DNA of 57,649 bases from Bacillota bacterium. Lineage in GTDB: Bacteria > Bacillota > Sulfobacillia > Sulfobacillales > Sulfobacillaceae. The notes beneath the pieces are model-generated. The model made no database searches, was not told the origin of the DNA, and saw nothing but the letters and a program-made list of their open reading frames with translations. Below, one piece after another: positions 8,190 through 17,156 of the stretch; position 1 is the first letter of the stretch, and each line of letters begins with the position of its first letter. Location of the stretch: the NCBI GenBank assembly GCA_021820965.1, contig JAKACZ010000031.1:1-57649 (forward strand), read 5' to 3'. Made by a program: the position numbers and the translations under genes.

Positions 8190-8669
8190 GGGTAACCACT
8201 TCGCCAAGAGAATTTCGTCGTGAATGGGGACTCCGTTCGCGGCAATTACCGGAATTTCGGGTTTTTCCTTTCGCGCTGTGTCGACAGCTCCAGGGAACAC
8301 GGCTTCGATACGGTAGCCGCGCTTTTGATAGAAGGCCAGGGCCCGAATGTTGTCATTCGTCGTGATGAGCCAGACTCGGTGAATTCCTTGGCGGTAAGCG
8401 TCATTCTCGCAGGTGTCGAGAAGTGCAGAACCCACGCCCCGGTTTTCCTTGACCGCATTTAGGCTTGTAACTTCGGCTTCAGCACCGCTTGACGACCAGG
8501 TGATGAGGCCGAGATATTGATCCTCGTCATCCACAGCAATAAGCGCCGAGAGGTGCTCCAATCGGTGTGTCGTGCCGCGGGATACCATGGTCAGTCCGCC
8601 CCATTCTCTTTTCCAGAGTGCCTGCATCCATTGCCAGTCCGCGTTGCCGAGAGGCGCCCGCACCCGCAT
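8187..8669 (-). CDS. GNAT-family N-acetyltransferase
   Basis: This 160-aa protein has the GNAT fold, which transfers acetyl from acetyl-CoA to amines. Motif A is VTSLNAVKENRGVGSALLDTCE (about residues 88-110), with the R-x-x-G-x-G pyrophosphate loop written as NRGVGS. Motif B follows as NDNIRALAFYQKRGYRIEAVFPG. The N-terminal region (WKREWGGLTMVSRG) matches the subgroup of small stand-alone acetyltransferases whose substrates are mostly unknown. It is transcribed alone and convergent with the 26-residue gene. The substrate cannot be predicted. Confidence 0.85.
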   Translation of the reverse strand: MRVRAPLGNADWQWMQALWKREWGGLTMVSRGTTHRLEHLSALIAVDDEDQYLGLITWSSSGAEAEVTSLNAVKENRGVGSALLDTCENDAYRQGIHRVWLITTNDNIRALAFYQKRGYRIEAVFPGAVDTARKEKPEIPVIAANGVPIHDEILLAKWLP

Positions 8670-8796
8670 GATATTTTCCCCCCCAAGGTGTAAGCTTTTT
8701 TCTCCGCCAACATATCACACTCCGGAATGTTCCCGGTAGCCGTTCGACTTCGCGGCAGCGCCGTGGTAGCATGAAACCGATATTCCAAAAGGTGAT

Positions 8797-9165
8797 GTGA
8801 TTCTCTTGCGGATTGGACTTATTGCCCATGACAACAAAAAGTCGGAGATGGTGGATTTCGTCGCCCGCCATCAACAAAAGTTTCGCGGCCACGAGCTCTT
8901 TGCGACTGGACACACCGGTCAACAAATCATCGAACGGACCGGCCTTCCGATCACCTGTCTCATATCGGGCCCGCTTGGCGGTGACCAGCAAATGGGCAGC
9001 CGCATTGCGGAAGGTCACATCGACGTGCTCTTTTTCTTCCGCGATCCGCTGTTTGCGCATCCTCACGAGCCGGATGTAAGCGCGCTTCTCCGGGTCTGCG
9101 ACGTGCGCGGCATTCCGGTAGCCACCAATCCCGCGACCGCTGAGGCTTTAATCCCTTTGCTGTAG
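8797..9165 (+). CDS. mgsA: Methylglyoxal synthase
   Basis: This 122-aa enzyme converts dihydroxyacetone phosphate to methylglyoxal and phosphate, the phosphate-releasing bypass of lower glycolysis. Family residues are continuous: [10 protein letters not shown] at the N-terminus, [15 protein letters not shown], the phosphate-binding [12 protein letters not shown] that carries the catalytic Asp, and [14 protein letters not shown]. Length is normal for the family. The start is a GTG at 8797 shortly after AAAGGTGAT. The CoA-transferase gene begins 12 nt after its stop, so the two are probably co-transcribed, though no pathway link is obvious. Confidence 0.93.
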   Translation: MILLRIGLIAHDNKKSEMVDFVARHQQKFRGHELFATGHTGQQIIERTGLPITCLISGPLGGDQQMGSRIAEGHIDVLFFFRDPLFAHPHEPDVSALLRVCDVRGIPVATNPATAEALIPLL

Positions 9166-9177
9166 GAGGTGGGTGAC

Positions 9178-10335
9178 ATGTTCCCGTTAGACAATATTAT
9201 CGTACTGGACTTGACCCGGATATTGACCGGGCCCTTTTGTACCATGATGCTGGCCGACTTCGGGGCGGACGTGATAAAAATCGAACCGCCTCAGGGCGAT
9301 GACACGCGTCGCTGGGGCCCCCCATTTGTCGAAGGTGAAAGTGCCTATTACTTAAGTGTCAACCGCAACAAGCGATCGATTGTCATGGACTTCCGCGACG
9401 CAGAGGATCGCGCGCACTTCCTGCAGATGGTCAGGCAAGCCGATGTTGTCGTAGAGAACTATCGTCCCGGAACAATGGCGCGCTGGGGATTCGACTACCA
9501 GCAGTTGAAAACGGTGAACCCGAAAATTATCATGGCCTCCATTTCGGGATTCGGGGCCACCGGTCCCGGGCGCGAACGGCCCGGCTATGACGTCGTGGCT
9601 CAGGCGATGAGCGGGCTCATGGCAGTGACCGGCTACGGGGGTGATCCGGTGAAGGCCGGATTCTCGGTCGGGGATATTGGAGCGGGTATGTGGGCCGCTT
9701 ACGGCATCATGGTGGCGCTATGGACCCGCGAACGAACCGGTGTAGGGCAGTGGATCGACACGTCGCTCTATGAGGCGCTGATTTCCTGGCAGACGTACCT
9801 GGCCAGCAACTACTTCGCCAGCGGTCAGGAACCCATTCCTTTGGGATCGGCTCACCCCAATATTGCTCCGTACCAGGCCATACGCGCGCAAGACGGATAT
9901 CTGGTGGTGGCCTGTGGTAATGACGCCTTATGGGGAAAGATGGTCAATGAATGTGGGATTCCGTTTGGATATGATCCCAAGTTCCGGACTAACCCGGATC
10001 GCGTCCGTAATCGTGAGGAACTGATTCGCAGGCTCGAAAATGAGGTCTTTCACTCCGCGACTGTGGGCGAATGGCTGTCACGCCTGGAAAAAGTTGGGGT
10101 CCCGGCTGCCCCCATTCAGTCGTTTGAGGAAATTTTCAACGATTCCCAGGTCCACCATCGCAACATGATAGTGACCCAACATCACCCCGTTGCGGGGACA
10201 ATCCATCAATTGGGTATCCCGCTGAAAATGAGTGCGACGCCGGGGTCGGTGCGGCTTCCGCCGCCACTGTTAAACCAGCACCGGGACGAAATCTTGCGCC
10301 AGTTCAATCTGACCGGATCTCCCGCTGAATTCTAG
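9178..10335 (+). CDS. CaiB/BaiF family (class III) CoA transferase
   Basis: This 385-aa protein starts at ATG 9178, eight bases after TAGGAGGTG. Class III CoA transferases move CoA between carboxylic acids through an aspartyl-CoA thioester. The N-terminus LDNIIVLDLTRILTGPFCTM and ADFGADVIKIEPPQGDDTR are diagnostic. The catalytic Asp is the one in RPGYDVVAQAMSGLMAVTG (about residue 145). The C-terminal VPAAPIQSFEEIFNDSQVHHRNM is also typical. The substrate may be carnitine-, formyl-, succinyl- or another acyl-CoA. Its 3' end overlaps the convergent thioesterase gene by about 32 bp. Confidence 0.92.
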   Translation: MFPLDNIIVLDLTRILTGPFCTMMLADFGADVIKIEPPQGDDTRRWGPPFVEGESAYYLSVNRNKRSIVMDFRDAEDRAHFLQMVRQADVVVENYRPGTMARWGFDYQQLKTVNPKIIMASISGFGATGPGRERPGYDVVAQAMSGLMAVTGYGGDPVKAGFSVGDIGAGMWAAYGIMVALWTRERTGVGQWIDTSLYEALISWQTYLASNYFASGQEPIPLGSAHPNIAPYQAIRAQDGYLVVACGNDALWGKMVNECGIPFGYDPKFRTNPDRVRNREELIRRLENEVFHSATVGEWLSRLEKVGVPAAPIQSFEEIFNDSQVHHRNMIVTQHHPVAGTIHQLGIPLKMSATPGSVRLPPPLLNQHRDEILRQFNLTGSPAEF

Positions 10336-10732
10336 CAATACGGTCGACCAGCGTCTCTTTGCGCATCAGCACTTGGGTGAATACACCGCGGCCGATGATG
10401 CCCCGCCTATTTTCGGCCACAACGTCGGTGATAATGCGCGGACCTTCCCATGCGCGAAATGTGGCCGTGGCGGAAAAGGATTCGCCGACCACTGTCGGGG
10501 CTAAATGGACGATGTCCACTGCGTAGCCGACAGCGTCTTCGCCGTCTTCCAGGTAGGGGAGGATTAGCTTTCGCCCAGCCCACTCCATCCACTCAATCAT
10601 TTGGGCGGTGGCCAGGACCGGGTGGATTTTCCGGCCGCCCAATCGGGCGACCATATTTTCCGTGACCACGGTTTCCACCGTGCTGCTGTTACCCTCTTTT
10701 AAACCCTCGCGCAAGCCCAACCCCCCATCCAT
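10304..10732 (-). CDS. Hot-dog-fold thioesterase (FlK-like)
   Basis: This 142-aa single-domain hot-dog protein resembles fluoroacetyl-CoA thioesterase FlK and related acyl-CoA thioesterases. VLATAQMIEWMEWAGRKLILPYL carries the conserved Thr and the Glu of the helix. EDAVGYAVDIVHLAPTVVGE carries the catalytic His region. ENRRGIIGRGVFTQVLM is the typical last strand pair. It would hydrolyse a short acyl-CoA in the cytosol. It lies tail to tail with the CaiB gene and overlaps its end, which suggests a shared acyl-CoA theme but not a shared transcript. Confidence 0.82.
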   Translation of the reverse strand: MDGGLGLREGLKEGNSSTVETVVTENMVARLGGRKIHPVLATAQMIEWMEWAGRKLILPYLEDGEDAVGYAVDIVHLAPTVVGESFSATATFRAWEGPRIITDVVAENRRGIIGRGVFTQVLMRKETLVDRIARIQREIRSD

Positions 10733-10937
10733 TACCTATAGTAAAATCCCTCTGGCTACCAAGATTGCCCTCACGCGATGGGATTTTTTGTGTGCGGGTT
10801 AAGCCGGCCTGAACGCCGAGGAGGGCGCTTGACCAAATTGTATCGTAGGATTGTCGTTGATGGCAAAGGTGAGCGGCTTGATGCCATGCCGACTCAAATA
10901 AAAATAGGATTGGCACCAGCAGCGGAGGGCGGAACCA

Positions 10938-11669
10938 TTAAGCCAGAGACTCTTTAGAGAGCTCGCCGTGCAATGGCGTCGCCGGTGTCAGGGGTAGACA
11001 GGTGAGAGTGGAAAGACCGCGCGCGATTGCGTCTGCGTCGGTATTGCGCTCTAAACGGCCGATGCCGCGCGGAACAAAGTCAAGGCGTACAATGTGCTGG
11101 TTACCGTCAAACTCAGCCCATTGCAGCGCATCGTCGAATCGCGGACCGGAAAGTTCCGCGGAGGTTAGGCGGGTTCCCCCTTGGGCGGGAAAATTAGCCG
11201 ATACGATGGCCTGACCGTTGAGGTCCAAGGCCGCGTCAACGATCGCCGGTCCATGCCGTGACACCAAATCCGCCGCTAGATCCCAATCCGGGGCTTCGGC
11301 GGAAAAAGCGGCCGCCGGTATCCCATGGATGGCGGCCATGCGAGCGGCCCCAATCGTCCCCGAGGCATAGACATCATGACCCAGGTTTAGCCCGTGATTA
11401 ATGCCGGACAGGACCAGATCGGGCTGAAGACCCAAAAACGCGAAGGCCACCCGGACACAGTCGGCCGGGGTGCCGCCGACCGCCCATTCGCCCGGCTTGG
11501 TCTCCGTCACGGTCAGAGGCTTTCCCAGCGTAATGGCGCCAGACTGCCCACTCGAGTTATGCTTGGGCGCCACAACTACCACGTGATGTCCTTGCTCGCG
11601 TGCCCAAGATGCCAATACCCAAAGACCCTCGGCACGGATGCCATCGTCGTTGGTGATAAGAACTTTCAC
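10938..11669 (-). CDS. surE: 5'/3'-nucleotidase SurE
   Basis: This 243-aa SurE-family metal-dependent phosphatase dephosphorylates nucleoside 5'- and 3'-monophosphates and sometimes polyphosphate. Metal ligands are visible in VLITNDDG (two Asp), APKHNSSGQSGAIT (Ser) and LSGINHGLNLG (Asn). VGGTPADCV is the family's nucleotide-site loop. The start chosen is GTG 11669, five bases after GAGAGGTGA; an upstream in-frame GTG at 11678 overlaps that site. The length matches the family. It appears monocistronic. Confidence 0.93.
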   Translation of the reverse strand: MKVLITNDDGIRAEGLWVLASWAREQGHHVVVVAPKHNSSGQSGAITLGKPLTVTETKPGEWAVGGTPADCVRVAFAFLGLQPDLVLSGINHGLNLGHDVYASGTIGAARMAAIHGIPAAAFSAEAPDWDLAADLVSRHGPAIVDAALDLNGQAIVSANFPAQGGTRLTSAELSGPRFDDALQWAEFDGNQHIVRLDFVPRGIGRLERNTDADAIARGLSTLTCLPLTPATPLHGELSKESLA

Positions 11670-12292
11670 GCATGTCACCTCTCGTGGTGTGTCATTTGCA
11701 CTGTTAGAATATCAGGGGTGTATGATCGCAGGGTTATGGAGCGGTTAAGATTGTCTTAAGGGGAAATGGCATTATTCTTTGATAGGCCGCTAGTACTGGG
11801 CTCAAATGCCAGGCGGTCGCCATATTCCGGGCGTTGGTTGGCTGGGAGGCTTTTTGTCGACCAATTTAACGACCTCATCGAACTTTCCGAGCACATTTGT
11901 CGGCGGGGTCGAGGTGGACCTGTCATGGCACGACAGAAGGGATTGATATAGCGTACGCTGTATCGAAGCAGATTTGGCCGGGCAAGGGCACATTCGATGA
12001 GGGTCATCGAGCCCCCGGGAAGCACTGACACTGCACTTTGAGGACATCCTGACTCGGAAGCTTCCCGTGGCGTTCCTCCCAAAAAACTTGCCTGCCTGCG
12101 GTTACCGTGCCACAATTCAAGTCGGCCGATTACACTAGGTGGCAATTGTCATCATCCTGGCGGGGGTTCGTGTTCTTAAACGGGGTCCACTGTCACCCAA
12201 GAATCGGGGCCAGGTTATGCACGTGTCGTAAATCGCGATGCATGAATGTTGGTAGTAGGATCTAAAGATCAAGAGACGGGGGGTGCTTCTTT
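11670..12292. other. Intergenic region without a recognised gene
   Basis: About 620 bp. Short ORFs on both strands overlap one another and lack ribosome binding sites. A plus-strand piece reads RLFVDQFNDLIELSEHICRRG and looks partly protein-like but stops soon after. I see no repeat or terminator that I can support. Confidence 0.35.
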
Positions 12293-12589
12293 ATGACAAT
12301 ACCCGTAATTCTTTTCGTGCTGGCGCTCTGGATTGCGCCGATTATCGTTGCCGGGAAAATGGGCTCCCAAAAAGGACGGGGTGGGCTTGGTGTGTTACTG
12401 GGCGTAATACTGGGCTGGATCGGAGTCATTATTATCGCTGTGATTGCGCCTACACCGGATGTTCAACGGCAGGAGGATTTGAGGCGTGGTTTTGCTTGCC
12501 CTTTTTGTCAAGAGCCTGTACGCCATGGCGCGACAGTATGTCCACACTGCCAACGGGATTTGCCTGCGCCGCCACCGTCGACCGCCTAA
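12293..12589 (+). CDS. Small membrane protein with C-terminal zinc ribbon
   Basis: This 98-aa protein starts at ATG 12293 behind a G-rich ribosome binding site. Two hydrophobic helices (residues 4-20 and about 32-52, GVLLGVILGWIGVIIIAVIA) are separated by a short glycine/lysine loop. They are followed by a cytosolic zinc ribbon CPFCQEPVRHGATVCPHC (C-x2-C ... C-x2-C). Proteins of this layout occur beside or within envelope systems, but no specific function is known to me. It is transcribed alone and convergent with the thiolase gene. Confidence 0.7.
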   Translation: MTIPVILFVLALWIAPIIVAGKMGSQKGRGGLGVLLGVILGWIGVIIIAVIAPTPDVQRQEDLRRGFACPFCQEPVRHGATVCPHCQRDLPAPPPSTA

Positions 12590-12773
12590 GTCACGGAGGA
12601 TGGCGGCGGTTATTTGACTCGCACCCATCACCGCCTTACTTACCACATCTGCATGTTTTGAGAAGCCGGATGCGTCGTTCATCGCGCATGCCCGCATCAG
12701 AGGTGTGCAACTTAAGAGAAGCTGCCTATGACAGCCAAACCGTCAGGGCACATTCCACTACCTAATGCGCCGG

Positions 12774-13967
12774 TCAAACCGTCTCAATCACCATGGCAAT
12801 GCCCTGCCCTCCACCAATGCACAGCGAGACCAACCCGTAGTGAACCGAGGCGCGGTTGAGCTCATGCATCATGGTCAACAACAGGCGGGCACCGGATGCT
12901 CCAACCGGATGTCCCAAGGCAATCGCTCCTCCATGGACATTGGTTATCTCGCGATTAAGGCGAAGGCTTTGCTCGACAGCCAAATATTGGGCAGCAAACG
13001 CCTCATTAATCTCCACCCGTCCCACGTCTTCAATGTCCAATCCGGCGCGTTCAAGCGCCTTGTGTGAGGCCGGTACCGGGCCGATTCCCATCACGGCAGG
13101 GTCGACCCCGGCCACACCGTAACTCACGATCCGAGCCATCGGTTTGAGTCCATGCGCGCGGACAAAGTCGCCGGTCGCCACCACCAACATGGCGGCACCG
13201 TCATTAATGCCGGAGGAATTACCGGCGGTTACGGTGCCGCTTTGCTTGAAGACTGGTTTCAAACGGGCAAGCGTCTCACCCGTGGTCTCGGGACGGATAT
13301 GCTCGTCAGCCTCGATGAAGGAAGACTTTCCGCGATTCATGACAGGAACCGGGACAATTTCCTCGGCAAAGATTCCTTTAGAGCGCGCCTCGGCCGCACG
13401 AGCATGACTGAGCGCAGCAAATTGGTCTTGTTGTTCACGTGGGATGTGATACCGCTCGGCCAGGTTCTCGGCGGTCATACCCATGCCTAAGCCGCATCCC
13501 AAGTCGGTCAGAGTCGATTGTACGGTGTCGTCTAGCTCAGGCGTCCCGTTTTTAATGCTCCAACGGCTATTTCTTAAGGCGAACGGCGCCTGGCTCATGT
13601 TCTCGGTTCCACCGGCCAGCGCCGCTTGGCCATCGCCCATCATCAAGGCATGTGCGGCCGACACTACCGCTTGAAGGCCAGATCCACACAGCCGATTGAC
13701 GGTCAAACTGTCGGCCTCGATGTGAATTCCGACATTTAAGGCAATGTGGCGGGATAGGTAGGCAAAGTCCGGAGTGGACGGAAGGACGCCCCCCACCACC
13801 GTGAGGTCGATCACATCGGCGGGCACCCCGGACCGCTCCAACGCTCCTTGAGCGGCCACGGTGGCCAGGGTGACGGCATCAACATTCTTCAGGCTCCCGC
13901 CATATGTTCCAAAGGGCGTACGGGCGCCATTAATTAGATACAGTTCCGTATCACGCGCGATTAACAT
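12774..13967 (-). CDS. Acetyl-CoA C-acyltransferase (thiolase)
   Basis: This 397-aa thiolase either condenses two acetyl-CoA or cleaves 3-ketoacyl-CoA. The nucleophilic Cys is in NRLCGSGLQA (residue 94). NEAFAAQ, the His motif GGAIALGHPVGASGAR and the second Cys loop LCIGGGQGIAMVIE are all present. The start is ATG 13967, behind GGGAGGAATG; an open frame extends upstream but has no homology. It is divergent from the flavin reductase gene, with about 90 bp of shared promoter region. Sequence alone does not separate biosynthetic from degradative thiolases. Confidence 0.93.
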   Translation of the reverse strand: MLIARDTELYLINGARTPFGTYGGSLKNVDAVTLATVAAQGALERSGVPADVIDLTVVGGVLPSTPDFAYLSRHIALNVGIHIEADSLTVNRLCGSGLQAVVSAAHALMMGDGQAALAGGTENMSQAPFALRNSRWSIKNGTPELDDTVQSTLTDLGCGLGMGMTAENLAERYHIPREQQDQFAALSHARAAEARSKGIFAEEIVPVPVMNRGKSSFIEADEHIRPETTGETLARLKPVFKQSGTVTAGNSSGINDGAAMLVVATGDFVRAHGLKPMARIVSYGVAGVDPAVMGIGPVPASHKALERAGLDIEDVGRVEINEAFAAQYLAVEQSLRLNREITNVHGGAIALGHPVGASGARLLLTMMHELNRASVHYGLVSLCIGGGQGIAMVIETV

Positions 13968-14057
13968 GAGTTCATTCCTCCCTGTCCAGTCCGGGGTAAA
14001 GCACCCGGAGTGCCGATAAGAATATGATATGATGGCGACAAGAAACGAGGGACCTGG

Positions 14058-14546
14058 TTGGACACCCAAACTTTTCGTGACACACTAGCGCAATTTGTCA
14101 CCGGCGTAACCGTCGTCATCAGCGGTACGGGTTCTTCACACCAGGGGATGACGGTTAATTCGTTTACGTCAGTATCACTTGTTCCTCCACTGATACTATT
14201 TTGTGCCGACAATCGGGCCGCGACCTTACGGGCGGTGAAACAAAGTCACCGCTTTACCGTCAGTATTCTTTGTGAGGAACAAGAGGACCTGAGCCGCCGC
14301 TTTGCCGAGCTCGGTCCACAAGGGGACCTATTCGCGCAAATCCGCACGGCGCCGGCAACCAAAGGCATCCCATACCTGATCGATAGTCTGGGATATCTGG
14401 ATTGTGCCGTGCACAACATCATCCCCGCCGGAGACCATCACATTGTGGTCGGACACGTCGAACGGCTGGGCCGCTTAAACCATGGATATCCCCTCATTTA
14501 TTTTCGGCACCAGTATTATCGACCGGTGACTTCGCCACCGGGTTAA
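14058..14546 (+). CDS. Flavin reductase-like FMN-binding split-barrel protein
   Basis: This 162-aa protein of the flavin reductase (DIM6/NTAB) family supplies reduced FMN to a monooxygenase partner. The start is TTG 14058 preceded by GAGGGACC. The N-terminal FRDTLAQFVTGVTVVISGT, then GMTVNSFTSVSLVPPLILFC (FMN phosphate and isoalloxazine contacts) and FTVSILCEEQEDLSRRF are all typical. Its partner oxygenase could be the nitronate monooxygenase nearby, but that enzyme does not need one, so the link is weak. Its 3' end overlaps the convergent small gene by about 50 bp. Confidence 0.87.
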   Translation: MDTQTFRDTLAQFVTGVTVVISGTGSSHQGMTVNSFTSVSLVPPLILFCADNRAATLRAVKQSHRFTVSILCEEQEDLSRRFAELGPQGDLFAQIRTAPATKGIPYLIDSLGYLDCAVHNIIPAGDHHIVVGHVERLGRLNHGYPLIYFRHQYYRPVTSPPG

Positions 14547-14814
14547 ATGGTAGCTCCTGAATGTCCTCGGGGTCGACAGTAATGCCACCAAACGGAATCT
14601 TTCCGCCATGGCGCTCGGCCTGGCGGAACACTACCGCGTGCACAATCGGCTTGAGCTTCACCGGACGATACACGGTATATCCAAGAGACCGCAGCATGGC
14701 CTTGGGCATACGGATGGGGCAGTGCACCAGGTCTACCGAGGTATTTACCACAACCATCTCTGGATCCGACCGGTCCACGCTGATAATGACAATGTCTTTT
14801 TCGGTTAGCAACAC
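14494..14814 (-). CDS. Hypothetical protein, third gene of the HIT operon
   Basis: This protein has about 106 residues from GTG 14814, which is preceded by GAGGAGGAATG (an alternative TTG is next). It is a soluble beta-rich sequence, LTEKDIVIISVDRSDPEMVVVNT, with conserved-looking IRMPKAMLRSLGYTVYRPVKLKPIVHAVVF and GKIPFGGITVDPEDI. No catalytic motif is recognised. It lies 13 nt downstream of the nitronate monooxygenase gene, so it is likely co-transcribed. Its C-terminus overlaps the end of the convergent flavin reductase gene. Confidence 0.6.
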   Translation of the reverse strand: MLLTEKDIVIISVDRSDPEMVVVNTSVDLVHCPIRMPKAMLRSLGYTVYRPVKLKPIVHAVVFRQAERHGGKIPFGGITVDPEDIQELPFNPVAKSPVDNTGAENK

Positions 14815-14827
14815 CCATTCCTCCTCG

Positions 14828-15802
14828 TTATGGCTCGTCCGCTGCTGCGTCAAAGGCCGAACCCAGGACGGCATAAGCGCTTTTCGCTTCCTGCTCTAAT
14901 CGGTGCATCAAATCCGCGACCCGCGGAATATCGTGGATAAGTCCGATAACTTGGCCCGCCCAAGCGAACCCGTCTTCAATCCGTCCCTCGACGGCAGCGT
15001 CAAAGTTGCGCTGGCCGCTGATATAGGGCAGCAACTCCCCGACCGAAGCCGAGGCCGCCTCGCGCTCTAATATCGCATCAACGTGTGGCGAGGGCAGCAC
15101 CCGTCCGGGACGTCCAAGCGAGCGTTCGATGACGCGCGTCTCGTGGATGTCGTGGTTCAGTAGCGCCTCTTTGTAGCGTGCGTGAGCCACACATTCTTGG
15201 GTGGCCACAAACCGTGTACCCATTTCCACCCCCTCTGCCCCCAGCGCCAGAGCGGCCGCCAACTGCCGGCCGTCCCCAATGCCCCCCGAGGCGACCACCG
15301 GCACACCCACTGCATCGATCAAGCGCCGGGCGAGGACCATGGTTCCAATATCGTCCCGGCCTAAATGTCCTCCGCCTTCAACGCCTACACCAATGACAAC
15401 GGATGCACCGACCGACTCCGCTTTCTTTGCCGCCCGAACGCCAGCAACCAGCACCATCAGCTTAGCTCCGGCCGCGATGATGCGGTCAGCGTAGGGTGCC
15501 GGATTCCCGCCGGTGAGAGAAATGATGGGGACTTTGGCGTGTAGCGCGGTAGCTAGCAAATCGTCTATGGGTCGATGGCCCAACGCAAAGTTCACGGCAA
15601 ACGGCTTCTCGGTTAAGGAGCGCGCTCGTGAAATTTCCCGTTCCAGCTCAGCCGGCCCGTCGAGGGTTGTCGCGGTAATTTGTCCGAGTCCCCCTGCGTT
15701 GGACACCGCCGCAGCCAGTTCCGCGCGCGCTAAGTACGCCAGTCCGCCTTGAATAATGGGTAGCTTAAGACCTAAAAGACTGGTAAGACGGGTACGTATC
15801 AA
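14828..15802 (-). CDS. Nitronate monooxygenase / FabK-like FMN enzyme
   Basis: This 324-aa TIM-barrel flavoprotein belongs to the 2-nitropropane dioxygenase / enoyl-ACP reductase II group. Marks are LKLPIIQGGLAYLARAELAAAVSNAGGLG, VGVEGGGHLGRDD with the catalytic His of nitronate monooxygenases, and the phosphate-binding VPVVASGGIGDGRQLAAALALGAEGVEMGTRFVAT. Such enzymes oxidise nitronates or act as quinone/enoyl reductases. The start is a TTG at 15802 that overlaps the stop of the HIT gene (TATTGA), so translation is coupled. The short length and the His motif favour a class I nitronate monooxygenase over FabK. Confidence 0.85.
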   Translation of the reverse strand: MIRTRLTSLLGLKLPIIQGGLAYLARAELAAAVSNAGGLGQITATTLDGPAELEREISRARSLTEKPFAVNFALGHRPIDDLLATALHAKVPIISLTGGNPAPYADRIIAAGAKLMVLVAGVRAAKKAESVGASVVIGVGVEGGGHLGRDDIGTMVLARRLIDAVGVPVVASGGIGDGRQLAAALALGAEGVEMGTRFVATQECVAHARYKEALLNHDIHETRVIERSLGRPGRVLPSPHVDAILEREAASASVGELLPYISGQRNFDAAVEGRIEDGFAWAGQVIGLIHDIPRVADLMHRLEQEAKSAYAVLGSAFDAAADEP

Positions 15803-16203
15803 TAGTCGACCAACACCTTTCGCAGTTGCTCGGCCATCCGAGCCAGTTCATTGTGGGACGCGCGTTTAGCCCGAGAAAAGTCCAAGTCTGCCATCGTGTC
15901 TGCCGGAATAAGGTGGAGATGCGCGTGAGGAACGTCAAACCCCGCCACTACCGCCCCGACACGGTCGGCCCCAGTTACCGCTTGGATTGCGCGGCCGATA
16001 GGCTTGGCAAACAGCAGGGCTCGAGATAACAGTCGGTCATCCATGTCAAAGAAATGATCCACCTCTTCCTTAGGGATCACCAGGGTGTGGCCCGGGCGAA
16101 TGGGCTGGATATCCAGAAACGCCAGGAAGTGCTCGTCTTCCGCAACCCGGTGACTGGGAATCTCTCCTCGAACAATCTGCGTGAACACTGATGACATGAA
16201 CAT
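15799..16203 (-). CDS. HIT-family nucleotide hydrolase
   Basis: This 134-aa histidine-triad protein starts at ATG 16203, a few bases after GGAGG. The family hydrolyses AMP-lysine, AMP-NH2 and similar nucleotide phosphoramidates. The active-site triad FDVPHAHLHLIPA matches H-phi-H-phi-H-phi-phi. FTQIVRGEIPSHRVAEDEHFLAFLDIQPIRPGHTLVIPK is the canonical N-terminal half. It is the first gene of a three-gene operon and overlaps the next gene by four bases. Confidence 0.93.
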   Translation of the reverse strand: MFMSSVFTQIVRGEIPSHRVAEDEHFLAFLDIQPIRPGHTLVIPKEEVDHFFDMDDRLLSRALLFAKPIGRAIQAVTGADRVGAVVAGFDVPHAHLHLIPADTMADLDFSRAKRASHNELARMAEQLRKVLVDY

Positions 16204-16286
16204 GAAATCCTCCGTCGTGCTGTGACCTCTCGCTTTTATGGCTAATGTCAGTATACCGCCCCGCATTGCCTTAGGAAAAATAAAAT

Positions 16287-16724
16287 TCAGGCTGCCAGAA
16301 CTCCCGAAAAAGCCTCTTTGGCTGAGCAGAAGATGAAGGAACATATGTGTCCAATCCCGCCTGCAATTTCATCATAATGAAATTGGACCAACGGATGCCA
16401 AAGGCGCTGACCATGGACGAGTGGGGATGGTGGCGCGTCGTCTGCCGCACGACCCTGCAACACGCCGTCGTAGAGTTCTGCTTTGCCACCAGCTGTCGCA
16501 TGGGTAAACCGGGGCGGTTGGTTCGACGAGATCTTGATGGGCGGCGGAACGGCATCGTGGCGGGCAAGGGCAATAAGGTACGCGAAGTCTACCTTGGGTC
16601 CAACGCCTGGATTTGGCTCGTACGATGTGTTACCGAACGGCAAGATGGGGATCCCGTCCTTTGGGTCAGGGAGCGGGCACCCCCCAGGCCATGGTTTGTC
16701 ATAAGGTGGCGCGATTGAAGCCAT
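16287..16724 (-). CDS. Possible proline-rich hypothetical protein
   Basis: A 145-codon frame starts at ATG 16724. It reads as a proline-rich soluble protein (PPYDKPWPGGCPLPDPKDG, then LVHGQRLWHPLVQFHYDEIA) with plausible codon choice. There is no ribosome binding site, no family resemblance, and open frames also exist on the opposite strand, so it may be chance. If real, it would be divergent from UPF0180 and upstream of the HIT gene. Confidence 0.3.
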   Translation of the reverse strand: MASIAPPYDKPWPGGCPLPDPKDGIPILPFGNTSYEPNPGVGPKVDFAYLIALARHDAVPPPIKISSNQPPRFTHATAGGKAELYDGVLQGRAADDAPPSPLVHGQRLWHPLVQFHYDEIAGGIGHICSFIFCSAKEAFSGVLAA

Positions 16725-16746
16725 GCTAACGGCGGAGGTGATGCTC

Positions 16747-17001
16747 GTGAATCGAGCAACAATCGCGATTGAAGGACAACTGTCACATTACGGCCGGGTA
16801 TTGGAAGAGGCTGGATTCCACGTTGTTCCGCTAGATCATGATGCCCTAGGCATCGCGCAGGCCATTGTGGTACAGGGTACCAATAATAACCTCCTCGGCA
16901 TCCAAGACCCCGAGTCTTTGGCACCGATGATTAATGCCGAAGGAATGACGCCCGATGAGGTCCTAAATGCTGTTGAGGCACGCGCTATCCACCGTCATTA
17001 A
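16747..17001 (+). CDS. UPF0180 (YkuS-like) protein
   Basis: This 84-aa member of the UPF0180 family is found mainly in Firmicutes. TIAIEGQLSHYGRVLEEAGF followed by HVVPLD aligns with the family's start, and AIVVQGTNNNLLGIQDPES with MINAEGMTPDEVLNAVE covers the rest. The usual pair of cysteines of Bacillus YkuS is missing here (ALGIAQAIVV in its place). GTG 16747 is chosen because GGAGGTGA stands five bases before it; ATG 16741 is too close to that site. The function of the family is unknown. Confidence 0.82.
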   Translation: MNRATIAIEGQLSHYGRVLEEAGFHVVPLDHDALGIAQAIVVQGTNNNLLGIQDPESLAPMINAEGMTPDEVLNAVEARAIHRH

Positions 17002-17156
17002 TGGGTTTCGCCCGGCGTCTTATCTTTCGCCAAATTCAGCTGGATTTCAGGCGCAGCTTAGGACGAGTTCAGGCCGTTCCGTTACTTTATCTGTAATCCA
17101 CAGTCGCTGAGGCAGACGCCCGAACGATGATGGAAGAATGATAAGGGGGAGTCCCA

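Noticed and set aside
10740..10795. Terminator-like AAAATCCC ... GGGATTTTTT
   Set aside because: The loop is about 29 nt long, so it is too weak to list as a terminator. A T-box was also considered, but no specifier or antiterminator sequence was found.
16347..16718. Plus-strand ORF opposite the proline-rich frame
   Set aside because: It has no ribosome binding site and a Trp/Arg-rich composition typical of an antisense shadow.
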